A stretch of 64,000 bases of DNA from Hygrocybe punicea (GCA_963556145.1 OY744462.1:2232001-2296000), one strand, 5' to 3'. Positions 1 to 11,210 are shown, numbered from the stretch's first letter. Made by a program: numbers and translations. The notes: generated by a model not told the origin, from the sequence alone.

Positions 1-142
1 GCAACGAACATGGGTTCTCCCTCATCCCTGCATGTATTTGATTAGTTCATTTTATAGCTATGACTTATAATGATATATTTTGTCAATGAAAAAGCACCCA
101 ACACGGTAGGGTTTATCCCCGGTGTTGGAAAATAACGCTTTT

Positions 143-193
143 CAGCCTTATAAGGCTGGTTGAGACACGTGTTCAACCAGCCTTATAAGGCTG
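143..193. repeat. perfect 21-bp inverted repeat (hairpin)
   Basis: Two perfect 21-bp arms (143-163 and 173-193) flank the 9-base loop GACACGTGT. Each arm begins with CAGCCTTATAAGGCTG, or ends with it, and that 16-mer is itself a perfect palindrome. The DNA can therefore fold as one long hairpin or as two short ones. It lies just outside the repeat at 212-395 and may be a transposon end. No function is evident. Confidence 0.85.
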
Positions 194-211
194 GTAGTGT
201 GGGAAGGTCAG

Positions 212-395
212 GTGCATACGTCAGGTTACATCGGTCACGTCGGGTCACATCACGTTGGGTTACGTTGGGTTACGTTGGGTTCGAATGCGAGTTGAATGGA
301 GGCAGTGGGTTCATCCGGATTAGTGATATATCAAGGATACGGACTCAGAGGGACGTCGACCCTCTACAGTGGTCAAGGTGGGCCACGGGGCGCTG
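212..395 (+). repeat. dispersed repeat, inverted copy at 53.9-54.1 kb
   Basis: This stretch is rich in TCACGTCGGGTCAC and GGGTTACGTT motifs, then runs through a GGACTCAGAGGGACGTCGA block. The reverse complement of 53930-54085 carries the same order: GCATACGTCAGG, repeated CACGTCGGGTCACGTC units, then ATCCGGAT and the ACTCAGAGGGACGT block. It is a two-copy dispersed repeat of unknown class; its ends were not defined. Confidence 0.6.
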
Positions 396-589
396 TTCTA
401 TGTAATAAAATGTCAGTAAAATATAGTATGAAGCCGTTACTTACCGTGGTTGTTGAGTAGCGTTAGTGTTGAGTTGAAATTAGGGTGTCGCACGAGTATG
501 TTTAAGGTCACATGACCTAAGTTCACACGACTGCATAGAAAAAAATGTGAAAAATTCAGTATCTAAATGAGTATCTACGTAGGTAACTA

Positions 590-772
590 TACATTACGGT
601 TCGCGGTTTGAACCGCGTTTGAATGCGGTTTGAACCGCATGTCAGTGCCAGAATCGCAAATGGAACCAGCGGTTCAGTTCAGCCAAAGGGCTGAACCAGA
701 ACCAAACTTCTGGTTCAGTTCGTGGTTCAAACCAGGTTCAGATCGGTTCCCAACCGAACTTTGGCATCACTA
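590..772. mobile_element. right end of a TAGTGATGCC-type TIR element
   Basis: The sequence is made of CGGTTTGAACCGCG and GGTTCAG motifs. It ends in CCGAACTTTGGCATCACTA at 772, nearly the same terminus as the element ending at 37014. No matching left end was found, so this is a partial copy. It abuts the first recognisable exon of the Ulp1-like gene at 773 and apparently truncates it. Confidence 0.65.
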
Positions 773-1431
773 GGTGGACAAAGGCAATCGACATATTTTC
801 GATCCGATACTTGGTCTTTCCTGTTCCCACTGGGTGAGTGTAGTCAGCTTTCGTGAAGGCAACATCTCACCTCACCATCAGTGACCACTGGTATTTGATT
901 ATCATGACAAATCCTGGTGCATGTTTGTCAGAAAATCCTCCTGATGGACTGCACATGTAATTATCCATTTTAGCTTTGCCTTGAACTTACTCATCTTCAA
1001 TTAGTGTAACATTTGTTCTCGATTCACTGCCCCCGGCGAACCATTATAAAGATATATCCCTGGTGTATGCATGGCTGGCAGGCATTGCGATGAACACCAG
1101 GTGAAAAAGCTGGCACATATCAAGAGAGTCATCCCCACAGTGAACAATGTCTAATGTCAGTGTTGCGACTGAATTGAAGCTTTCTTTTCAGGTACCTGGA
1201 CAGCCGAATTTTGACGATTGTGGCATCTACATGCTGCATTTCCTTCGAATCTTCTTAGAAAACCCAATGGAAATGATGGACATCATGCTGGGTGACAAGA
1301 GTACCATCAAAGCTGCCAAAGATCCATGGCAAGACTGGCGAATACCCATGCTTTGTCAGGAACTCCAGGGGGCCTTGCACAGGCAAGCTGTTCACAATTG
1401 CATTCAGGGGATGTGCTGGACAGGGTTGTAG
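773..1431 (+). pseudogene. Ulp1/SENP-like (C48) cysteine protease remnant
   Basis: SUMO proteases of peptidase family C48 cleave SUMO from proteins through a His-Asp-Cys triad. All three motifs are present on separate exons. Exon 773-833 ends in YLVFPVPTG. Exon 892-956 begins DHWYLIIMTNPG, which carries the catalytic His. From 1005 the sequence reads HIVTFVLDSL, which carries the catalytic Asp. Exon 1191-1431 has QPNFDDCGIYMLHFL, which carries the catalytic Cys. The first two introns splice in frame (834-891 and 957-1004); I could not resolve the junction before 1191. The N-terminal part is missing and a repeat ends at 772, so this is probably a broken gene. The KDZ remnant downstream is on the same strand. 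Some KDZ elements carry Ulp1 domains, so this may be a part of that transposon and not a host gene. Confidence 0.7.
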
Positions 1432-1578
1432 TGGAAGGAAAGGAGGGTTCATCGAGTGATGTTAAATTGGTCTGAGGTTGGTTTGAGGCCCCAACGATGG
1501 TATCATATTCTGACAGTTCATTGGATTTGTAACCTTGTCCTGTACTGAAATGTATTTGTATGTCAAGGCACATAATTT

Positions 1579-2051
1579 TAGTGTTGCTGAAGTTCAGTTC
1601 GGTCCGGTTCCAAGCCTTTTTGGCGGAACCACGAACTGAACTTCGGGTCCGGTTTGGCGCATGGCCAAACCTGGACCCAGACGGCATTGAACCGTCTCGC
1701 CGCGTTCGGTCTGGCTCACCCCGTGAGCTCCGTTCTCCTCACGAATGGCAGGCACGTATCAATTGATATGGCGCTACACTTCGCGAGGTAGTTGGGCTGC
1801 GGGGGAGCCGTCCGGTGCTGCTGCTGCTGCTGCTGCTGTTGCTGCTGCTGCCATTGCCGTGGCATTGCTGCCATTGCCGTGGCGTTGCTGCCGTTGCTGC
1901 TGTTGCCGCCGTTGCCGCTGTTGCCGCTGTTGCTGCTGCTGCCGTCACTGCTGCCGTCGTTGCTGCCGTCGTTGCTGCCGTCGCCGTTGCTGCTGCCACT
2001 GCTGCCGCTGCTGTCGTGGCTGTTGCTGCTGCCGCTGCCGTTGCCGTTGCC

Positions 2052-2089
<38 letters not shown>

Positions 2090-2809
2090 CCGTCGTGGTT
2101 GTCATTGCCATTGTTGTTGCCGCCACTGGTGGTGGTGGTGGTGGTGGTGGTGGTGGTGTTGCAGCTGTCGCGCATCCGTTGCTGCCGGCGCTGCTGCTTC
2201 TGTTGCTGCTGCCGTTGCTGCCAGTGCTGCTGCTTCTATTGCTGCTGCTGCTGCTGCTGGCCGTTGCCATCGTCGTTGCCTGGTTGCCATAGCCATTCCC
2301 ATTTCTGTTGCTGCCGCTGGTGGTGGTGGTGGTGGTGGTGGTGTTGCAGCTGTCACGCATCCGTTGGCATTGGGTTGGCATTGGCATCCATCTTGTGCCA
2401 AGATGGGTGTGGCCGCGACATGGTCGCGGTCGAGTTCCCTGTCGCAAATGACATTAGTAAAGTTAAGAAAAGCTTGAAACTGACCTTCGCATTGAGTGTT
2501 GATGTTGTGTTGCGTGTTGATGTTGTGTTGCGTGAAAGCTACATGGTCACGGCCGGTCACATGATACCATTTAACACGAAATAGTAAGTCAAGAAATACG
2601 AAAAACAAATGAAATAAATACCGTAAAAATAGCTGCATTCGCGGTTTGGACGCGGTTTGGAGCCGTTCAGGAAATCCGGCGGGCCTTGAAACCCGGAACT
2701 GAACCTGCGGTCCGGTTCAGCACTTGGCTGAACTTAGACTGAACCTCGGGTTCGGTTCGGGGTTTGAACCGGGTTTGGCTAGGTTCGGAACCGAACTACG
2801 GCAACACTA
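1579..2809. mobile_element. non-autonomous hAT-like TIR element, copy 1 (1231 bp)
   Basis: The left end TAGTGTTGCTGAAGTTCAG and right end CTACGGCAACACTA are imperfect terminal inverted repeats. The element is flanked by a perfect 8-bp duplication, CATAATTT (1571-1578 and 2810-2817), as expected for hAT transposition. It encodes no transposase. The middle (about 1815-2345) is almost pure GCT/GCC/GGT triplets and gives long artefact ORFs in several frames. A TCAATTGA module lies at 1759-1766. A closely similar copy is at 38032-39290. Confidence 0.9.
1815..2345. repeat. GCT/GCC/GGT triplet-rich core
   Basis: About 530 bp of degenerate GCTGCTGCC and GGTGGTGGT triplets form the core of the TIR element. 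Open frames on both strands translate to runs of Ala, Leu, Cys, Gln or Ser. They are composition artefacts and not genes. Confidence 0.85.
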
Positions 2810-2985
2810 CATAATTTATGTCATATTTATTTTTTGCCATGTGTTTTGCCTCGTGCATTGGTCTTTATAATGCATGTCATTTGCTCACTTTTCCCACACT
2901 CATCCAACTATTGTTCATCCATGCCGAAATCAAAAGTCATTTCCCGGTCAGGAAAAAAAAGGAATTTGCCAGAGAGGTTGAATTT

Positions 2986-4310
2986 ATGGTGGTGGCAAAG
3001 AAACGAGGTGGAAAGACAGTCAAGGCTCATCCAGTCATTCATCAGCCAAGTCCTGTAAAACAATCACAAAGGAGTGAAGATCCTCCCATGCCCTCAACAT
3101 TGTTTGTGGAAGAGGAGGAGCCTCTGACAAGGAGACACCAAAATAAGAGTGGAAAGGTTGACACAACTATTATCTGTTCAACTTGATTTTGATTGCATGT
3201 CAATTAGACACAGAACGATGAAATGGAAGCCTGGAAAGCGATTCACAAGCAATACCTCTCTGAACTCTTATCATCTGAGGCCCCCCCTTCCAATGTCACA
3301 TGCCAGACATGTCTTATGGCTGATATGTCTATTCATTGCCCTGATTGCTATGGTTGTCCTTCGTTCTGCCAGCGTTGTTGTTTGCAGACACACAAGCATA
3401 ATCCGTTCCACAGAATTGAGATCTGGAATGGCAAATGTTTCTTGAAACATGACCTTAATATGATTGGCCTGGTCATGTGTCTTGGCCATGGTGGAGGCAA
3501 TTGTCCATCATACAGACATGATGGACAGGAGCCATCTGTCGAAGATACATCTCTGAGGGATATTTTAATGTCTGGCCTGGATGAGGAGAATGATTTGGAA
3601 CCGGAATTGGGTGTTCAAGCCAAGGAAGATATCCTCACTGTCACTCATATGAATGGAATTTACCAATGTCGAATCCGATGGTGCTCCTGCCCAGATGCCC
3701 CCACTCGAGACATTCAACTACTTTGAATGCATTTGTATCCTGCAATGGCAAAATGACCATCATCAGCCTTCACTTTCCAGCTCCTGGATCATTTCTACAT
3801 TGATTCGATAAAATGCAAAATGTCTGCAAACAACTTTTATACCAATTTAAGGAGACTGTCTTGCAATGCATTTCCAGATACATTGCCAGTTCATGATATA
3901 CTTCTTCTTTGGTTACACAGTCCATACAGAACGAAGTACTGAGTTATGTTGTTCAGGATCGTTATCGTGAACTAATGAGGGTTTCAAGACAGTGGCAGTA
4001 CTTGAACCTCAAGAAACGATTTGGCTTTTGGCATGATACTGAGATGGAGCCTGGTAATGGCGATCTGGCATTGTTTTGCCCTGCATGTCCCCAGCCAGGG
4101 ATAAATCTTCTGCAGAACTGGATGGATAGACCTCATCAGTGGGTCATTCTGATCAGTTTTCATGTAGTTCCTCACCAAACATGGAAACAGGTGGCTTTAC
4201 AGGCCCAGCATCATCGTCATCGGGAATTTCAAGCTGAGCAGATTAACATGCAGAAGCCTGATGACGATGTTGGGCTTATGGCCCTAATGAGGATCCTGGA
4301 AAATTGGCGG
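2986..4310 (+). pseudogene. KDZ transposase remnant with CxC2-type N-terminus
   Basis: This is the N-terminal part of a Kyakuja-Dileera-Zisupton (KDZ) DNA transposase. It starts near 2986 (MVVAKKRGG). An intron of about 50 bp ends near 3210, and the product continues with NDEMEAWKAIHKQYLSELL. A cysteine cluster follows (CQTCLMADMSIHCPDCYGC, then C-x2-C spacing), then the CxC2-type signature NGIYQCRIRWCSCPD near 3653. Two in-frame TGA codons follow QLL (about 3724-3756); both can be explained by CGA to TGA change. After another short intron comes QDRYRELMRVSRQW, LALFCPACPQPGINL and a decayed catalytic-core start (AEQINMQKPDDDVGLM). Homology fades near 4310, so the rest of the transposase is lost. 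Confidence 0.75.
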
Positions 4311-4800
4311 GGGGGTCCAGTTGGATTTGAGTTGGTAGGGGGGATTTGTGAGACAGTGGGCACTGTTTTGGGTGTCGTGGCTGAAGTAGGGCATGCAAAT
4401 TTTGGATAAATTACAGGCATATTCTACATGATTGGGGCTGTCACTTTTGTCACTAAACCTAGCTCTCAAATGATGTTGTTGAGGCTACAACAGGCAGGGA
4501 AATTGGCAGATCCAGAGTTGTAGCTGAAATTCGAACTGAGTTTAAATCCACAGCCAGAGTGTTTGCACTCAGCCAAATCCAAAACCTTCTTCTCATCAAC
4601 CTGCCCTCCCTTCCACTGCCGGTCCTGCCAGCTCCCTACTTCCCCTACTGCCCCACAACTTTCCCATGTCCCTCTATGCACCATCATGCCCCACCAGGTG
4701 AGTTGTTGGCCCTCATTTGGCTCTCAATCCTCACTCACAACCCCACCAAGACATGCTGTATTGGCGAGTGTCAGGTGGTTCCAGATGATGAAGAATCTAA
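4311..4800. other. no recognisable gene
   Basis: Only short open frames of low similarity to anything I know occur here. The region is probably decayed transposon DNA between the KDZ remnant and an old LTR copy. Confidence 0.5.
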
Positions 4801-5375
4801 GGGGTCAGCATGGAAGTGACAGTGGAATAGTCAGTATCTAGCTTCAATGAGATGGAGAAGGTAGTAAAAGAGGAAGCCACCGAGCAAGTACTGCAGAAAT
4901 CTAACTAAGCCAGTCTAAGCTGACAATACTGATGGTGTCGGGTACGGTGGGTCAGGTGTCAGGTGATGAGCAGTATAGGGAGATAGTCATGAGAAGGGTG
5001 AAGAAGGAGCAGTGAGTGTTGACAAGTTGTATGAGAATATAATTGTACTAAGAGAAGCACTTCTGAGCAAGAGGAAAAGGGGGAACTGGATTTCTTATTT
5101 TGATACAGCAGTTTGGCATCATTTTTATAGTACAAAATTGTCTATCTACTTTCAGTCAAGAGTCCTTGGCCAACAAGGTGATACAAAGGGGAGTAGAAAT
5201 GGGGACATGAAGAAGGCGTTGCAATGTGACAGTGACAGGAAAATGGAAGGTAAAATTGAATATCCATGAAAAAGATGTAAAATACTTCTATATCTCCATA
5301 AGGAAGATGGTACGTGCAAATGGGGCAAGTCCAAAGTCAGGGACCAAGTCTGATGGGATCCATCCCTAATATTTG
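4800..5375 (+). repeat. old LTR-like repeat, subfamily B
   Basis: Shares the order of motifs with the TGTAGATG LTR copies at 52891, 54814 (minus) and 63329. These are a tandem GTCGGGTACGGTGGGTCAGG block, TTTTTATAGTACA followed by GTCTA-TACTTTCAG, and a purine-rich ATGGAAGGTAAAATTGAATATCC block near the end. The closest relative is the inverted copy at 57775-58225. It is heavily mutated and its borders were not defined. Confidence 0.55.
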
Positions 5376-6134
5376 GGATTCTGTGAGTTTAGGAGTTTGG
5401 CAGGTTCAGTACAAGAGCAGCCATGTTGGTTGGTAGATCATCAGGGAGTTGCCCCATTCTTTTTTCTTTTCCTCATGGGGGATGCCGAGATCGTCACAAA
5501 GGCCAAGCAGGCAGACCTGTTTGGTAGGCATGGCTTTGCCATAAGGTGCATATCAAGAGAAGTTGGCAGCAAACTCCCAAGAGAAGTTGTCATAAATGTA
5601 AGTAAAAAGGTCAGCAAGCAGTAGGACATAGATTGCAATCCAGGTAATGGGGCAAGGCTACGTACACTTATACTCACACAAAACTTAAGTGCTTGATCAG
5701 TTGTTTTTAAAGTTTCTTTACTATAGTCTAATCATGCCTGAACCTTACTACTGGGCTCCCACATCCAAAGGCCTGCACTTGCCTTGCTGCAATCAAGGGC
5801 CTGTGCACCCTTCCTTACCTTTGATTCTCACCCATGACCGCTTACCTTTGTTCCTGTTCCAGTTTCAGTCTCAGTTCCTGTACCTTTATCTTCTCAGGGA
5901 GGAGACATGCCTCATTACCCCCTTCGTCTCCTCCTTGAGTACATTTTCCTTTCTTGCCCTTTTTTCCTCTTCTAATCCTTAACTAGCACTAGTGTCTTAC
6001 TTGGTCACCCACCCCTTCCTTGGACTCTTTGTACTGTATTGCACTGCATCATTTCTTTCTCATGTAATATTTGTGTTTTTTCTGGGCCTTGCCCATACAC
6101 TTATACTCGCACAAAACTTAAGTGCTTGATTAGA
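5376..6134. other. no gene seen; 37-bp direct repeat
   Basis: No coding sequence is recognisable. A 37-bp segment beginning ACTTATACTCACACAAAAC occurs at about 5670-5706 and again at about 6096-6132, directly beside the proposed Helitron 5' end. The rest is pyrimidine-rich. Confidence 0.5.
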
Positions 6135-6778
6135 TCCTATATAATCTAAAAGGAAGGGGAGGAAGGGGTGTCGGTGGCATGGGTATTCGGCTATGGTCGC
6201 GTTTTGCGCGTGTGTGCGCATGTTTTCTTGCTTGCCGCTTAATTCTTGCATGCATAAGTCACACGAGGCACAGCCGAGCCACCGTTGTCCCCTTCTATAA
6301 CCGTGAGGCGCAGCTGAGCCTGGATAAGTACAAAATGTGCAAATAAATGTAAACAAGTGCATTAAAATTCAAATAAAATTCAAGACAGCCTGGAGCAACA
6401 TATTGCAGGTGAAATGAACAATGCAGCCACTGGAGAACGGGGTGCTACAGGTGTTTGTGAGCGAAGCAAACAAACATCAGTGGCACAAAAGCATGTAACA
6501 CTGCAGGACGGGTGCTACGGGTGTTTGTGAGCGAAGCGAACAAACATCAGTGGCACAAAAAGCATGTAACACTGTTATCAGTAGCCGCCACGGGTGTTTG
6601 TTCACTTTGCTCACAAACATCAGACCATTGAATACAAAAATCAATGGAAAACAGAACATAAATTGAAAATAAATACATTTACAATAAAATTAAAATAAAA
6701 AAATAAAAAATCAGAAACGCGATAAAATAAAATAAAATAAAATAACTAATACCGTAGCAACGCTTGGGTACCATCTAG
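6135..6778. mobile_element. putative non-autonomous Helitron
   Basis: It starts TCCTATATAATCTAAAAGG after an A and ends with a GC-containing stretch (ACCGTAGCAACGCTTGGG) followed by ATCTAG and a flanking T. Helitrons begin with TC, end in CTRR, insert between A and T and make no target duplication, so the fit is good. No Rep/helicase gene is present. Inside are two roughly 70-bp tandem units (about 6441-6576) and an A-rich block near 6660-6745. Confidence 0.55.
6441..6625. repeat. tandem 70-bp units with hairpins
   Basis: GGTGCTACRGGTGTTTGTGA begins units at 6441 and 6511. A third, partly inverted piece (GGTGTTTGTTCACTTTGCTC) follows at about 6593. Each unit holds GTTTGT...ACAAAC inverted halves around GAGCGAAGC, so each can form a hairpin. 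Confidence 0.75.
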
Positions 6779-7110
6779 TTCTATATAATTATACATAATT
6801 ATACATAATCTCGGAAGGAGGTTTTCCTTTTTGGGTCATGACAAGACTTCTACATTAGTTGGCCAATGATGGAGGTGATGACTCCAAATGAGGATATGGC
6901 ATTTCTGCAAACCAGGGAGTCAAGATCTAGCTATAACCCCATTTTTGCTGTTCCATGTCGGGATTGGGATCTAGCATTTGGCCAAAATCCAAAAAATCCA
7001 TCCACATGCAAGTTAGAAGTGAAGCTAGTACGCCCTCTGCTCAAACACGGATACAATTGGGATTTCCAATACGTATTACAAGGTCCATCACCGACAGGCG
7101 GACAAACTAT
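6779..7110. other. 3' flank of SCAP, no gene seen
   Basis: AT-rich start (repeated TATAATTATACA) followed by sequence downstream of the SCAP stop codon. Short open frames here have no recognisable product. Confidence 0.5.
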
Positions 7111-10100
7111 CTATGGCAGAGCAAAATTGAACACGCCAACCGTATTGCCCAAGCCAGCAAATGCGGAGGATCCGCTGACAAGAAGGGTAGAAACGCGAGT
7201 AAAAGGTAACCGAGGGACCGGAAGCGTCACTGTTTTTGTCCGTAAATTAGCGTGAGTCGCGTGTAGTTTGTCTACTAGAGAAATCAACGGAGAACTTTGA
7301 AGTCCCGAAGTCATTGGGTCAAATGTCCACAATTCCCAGCGTTCCATGATCGCAGGAGTTAAACCCTGTGACGGTGTCGCACCCAACGGCGGCTTGGTAG
7401 TTGCTGCACCTTTCAATTGCCCGTGTGTACGAACCTTCCTGCGCACACCTATGATACTATCGTTGACGATATTCCACGTGCCCTTTTCACAGGTTGTGTC
7501 TCCAACCCTCACGATGAGGACGTGTTGCCAAATGGATCCTCGGGAGGCGAATAACGTGGCATCTGGTGGAATCACCAATTGGGAGGGTTCTTGATCATCT
7601 GCCGGCAACGGCAGAGACAAAACTTCAGACGCCCGACGGAGCGAATCTTTTTCGGACGCTCTCCTTGAGTGAACACCATGCCCTGAAACAGGAAAAGGCG
7701 AAGGATCGAATACCAGAGGTAACTTTCCCCTTTTGCTCAAAGGGGAGGAGGAACATACTGGAGATCCTGCACTGCCGCTGCGAGATCGACGACCAAGCAT
7801 GTCTCGAGAAGGCTCTTTATGCGGTTGATTACGAGCACAAGAGCATCGTCTAGTTTGGACAGTAATATACGCTTTGTAAACAAGGATGACGTGACCGACT
7901 GAAAGCGAGATGGCGAAGCTCTCAAGAGGGAGTTCCCCACAATAATGGCACGTCTCGCGTGGGATGGGCGATATCCGAAGACTATTGACTTCCCCGAAAG
8001 CCTCGTCGAATGCGGAAATACATTCGCCCGTTACACCATCCCAGATGGATACAACCCCAGCATCAGTGGCGACACCAATGATGAGACGGGCCCTGCCACC
8101 TATCTCGGTGCGGCAAACATGGACTTTTGAAACTAAATTGGTACGAGTTCCGGCCTGAAGACAACAGCCGGGCATCAACAACGACCCAGAGTCTGGAAGC
8201 TCAGTTAGCTCGACCGTGCCGTCTTCCATGGCATGTGCGACCAGATACCGCTCGTCGGCGTGAACGCGCAGTGCCATAGTCTTCACGACGGAACCCGGGC
8301 GGGATGGTACCATGCATGCGACATGGTGGAGTGAATGAGTACTCCATTTGGCAACCAGACCGCTTTCGTAAATGGCTACAAGCCCAACATAGTCGGAGGG
8401 TGAGTTGGGTTCTGAACGAGATCTAAATCGTTGGTTAGACACCACCCCTGAAGGTTTACTGATGAACTGCAGTTCTATAACTCCAGACGTCGAGTTATCT
8501 AGGGTGAGGTGGGGCAATGATTGGATAGAGTCTCCCGTTATCGTCCAGACTGCAATGATTCCTGCTCCTGTCCCAACCGCGCAAAATCCTCCATTCGCAG
8601 CAACAGTGACAGCCGTAATAGCCGAAGGCGTTGATGATGTGCTTGCGGCACGGAGTAAAATATCTGTAGCATCGATGCAGATATGCGTATGGTTGTTCAC
8701 ATGCCAGATGATGATTTCATTCTCGAGGCTGACCGCCGCAACGACTTTCCCGTCTTCACTCGCAGCCATGAGCTCAACATCAGTTGCAAATGCACGAGGT
8801 AAGGTTGTGAAAGAGATCCGACTTTCTAGCTTGGATAGTTTCTCGGGGACGGGAACATTTCCTTCCGCGCGATGCCGCTGCGCCTCCAGGAGCTCTGCGT
8901 TCTTCAACAGATATAGAAGAAGCCCGTAGAGCAAACCGGTTGTCACGGCTATGGGGAAAACGACAATGTAGGATATCCAGAAAACTTGCCTGAACGTGCG
9001 CGCAAAACGGAGGCGTTGTGCCTTGTCTACAAGCTGATTCATATTGGCAACATCCGACCTGAATGTGAGAACGGTGGGAATCTCGATGCGGAGATGTAAT
9101 AGTGGGTCCTCTTTCGGGTTCAGGAATTTCCAAATATGCCATGCAGGTGACTGGTGATCTGTCGTTGTCATATCCGTCCTCGAAATGGTACCACGAGGGG
9201 AAGTTAACGGTGTGTCTTCAATATTACGAGTCGATGAAGGATAAGTAGTGTAATAAAGTGTAGCAGTTATCGCCAGGAGCTGCGAGCAAATAATGAGCGT
9301 AAATAGAATGGGGGGAGGAAGATGTGTACCAGAAAAAAACTGATGTTTGTGGTGGCGCGTCCCCTGAGCATGTTTTGAGTCACGAATATCAGCTTCCGCC
9401 ATCGAGGCAGAGGCGGCGGAGTAGGAACATTGCGACGAGCATTCGAAAGTGAGGGGGCCAAACTGGCATTCTGCCTCAAGAGCTCCTCGAGCTAAAATCA
9501 CAACAGTAACGTCAATAGAACCCGGCCAGTCAGCCAATTTGTTGCGAAAAAAACTTGCCTCTAGACGCTGAATATCGATAGAAAGAACGGCCATGAAAAA
9601 CGTATGTGCGAGGAACCAGTGGGCAACAAGTACAACGATGGCAAACGCGCAGAATTGGCGTATGGCACCGACACTAAGTACGGCGATGACACCCAGGATC
9701 GCATTGTAAGAGACAACTTTCAAAGTGTTGGAGGTGCCGGCATGGCCTAGCCCTAATGCTATTCGTTCTTTGACAGGCAGTGTAACCGATGTTTTTCCAA
9801 CAGCATCCACCTTGGAGGGGGGACACAAAAAAATGGGTTAGCCTCGGGTTCGTCTGGAGGAAGTACAAGGGGCCTACGAGGTTGAACATGTTCTCGGCAC
9901 CCACAAAGACAATCACGATGGGAAGCAATTCCCTAAACAGAATCTCGTCGTGAGCACTATTAAATCGAATGAAACAACAACAACAAAAATACTAACTCAC
10001 CAAGGGACCATCGTCACCTTGAATCCGACCAGTGCACAAACACTCAAACTAGTGATTGTACTAACTGCGATTTCGACGAGAGCCGTGAACGTCAATCCGA

Positions 10101-11210
10101 TGCGCGAATGAACCGAATTCATTCGCCTCATGGACAGGGCCACATAAGCAAAAAAAGTGATGTACGCCAAATAGAGGAACGCGGAGATGGCTGAAAAGCC
10201 CTTGTTCCGGGACTGTTTCGGTTCGTACTGTGTAATGAGCTATCAATGGCAATGTCCAACGTCATAGCAAGTGAGGGGGGAAGGGGGGGAGAAGCCACAG
10301 CTCACCTCCAGAGCGATCAGAGTTGGTTCCTGCACTTGTACTGCCAATTCTGCGTCTTGGCTTGCAGCACTCTCGACTATCTGCAACCACATCGCATGGT
10401 CAGAGTGCCCGAGGCAATCTGTCCCCGGGAAAAAATAGGTGAGGGCCAGATACATCGAATAATCAAAGCTGGAGGGTACATGTTCGTTTGAACCGCGTCC
10501 TGCCAATACCATGTGAGGAGTAACGGTAATCCCGCCTACAGAAATGTTCCTGGAAAGGCCCAACGTACTGAAAATGTTTGCGTCGGAGCGCAGGGCCTGT
10601 TCATCGTAGTGCCAAAACGCCAAGGGGCTGAGAACGAAACAATGTCCGTCGGGTCGTTTAAGACATGGTGACCCACGAGAAGATATGACTCTTTCGATCT
10701 GGCGTTCAAGGTGTAACGTGGACAGTAGAACTCGGTGATTCAAGGCCCCTTCGTCTCCCGAGGCAGGACTCTGGACGAGGATTCGTTCCACTCTGAGTGT
10801 CCGCTCCATACCACACCGAGCTCTGGAAACCGCGTCCTCGCGAATCAACAGTGAGTTGTGCCCTGTCCAGAGGCTATACAGATCATCATCCCGGGCATAC
10901 AAGCCAGATACGGCGTTTCCGGCCAAGAAACGAAGGATTCGTGAGGTGGAGAGCGACTGGGGCTGAGAGGAAGAGTATATTGCCAAAGCCGGATAAAATA
11001 GGGATGTGATAACGACGCAGGATATTAGGATGATTCTGATTTGATGGGTCGCACAATGTCTAGTGCAGGTGCATCACAATTCTCTGTCAGACAGAAACGC
11101 TTGACCTGACAACTACCGACGTACATGCCGAAGCGGCGAAAAAGCCTAGTCCCCAGTGCCCGCGCGCGTTGGAGGACCAAGGAAGCTGCTTCGACCACGG
11201 TGCTCACCAT
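7111..11210 (-). CDS. SCAP: SREBP cleavage-activating protein (SCAP)
   Basis: SCAP senses sterol in the ER membrane and escorts SREBP to the Golgi. I predict five exons: 11210-11125, 11059-10306, 10239-10001, 9956-9878 and 9810-7111. They add up to 3858 bases (1285 residues) in one frame. The N-terminus has a membrane segment (HCATHQIRIILISCVVITSL, the first residues across the first junction), then a luminal loop. The sterol-sensing domain spans the middle: LITQYEPKQSRNKGFSAISA, ELLPIVIVFVGAENMFNL, and the strongly conserved SVGAIRQFCAFAIVVLVAHW followed by SIDIQRLE. Another membrane segment lies near ILFTLIICSQLLAITATLYY. The C-terminal half looks like degenerate WD40 repeats (for example ITAVTVAANGGFCAVGTGAG), which in SCAP bind SREBP. 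It is divergent from PDX1. No disruption was seen. Confidence 0.93.

Noticed and set aside
240..290. GGGTTACGTTGGGTTACGTT as telomeric repeat
   Set aside because: The unit is not TTAGGG, there are only a few copies, and the same repeat occurs internally at 54 kb.
1716..2638. Several long overlapping open frames (poly-Ser/Asn, poly-Leu, poly-Cys, poly-Ala) on both strands
   Set aside because: They follow from GCT/GCC/GGT triplet composition of the transposon core and have no independent coding evidence. The same applies to 38154-39089 and 32830-33317.
6440..6630. CRISPR-like array
   Set aside because: Only two and a half units of 70 bp, no spacers, and a eukaryotic context.
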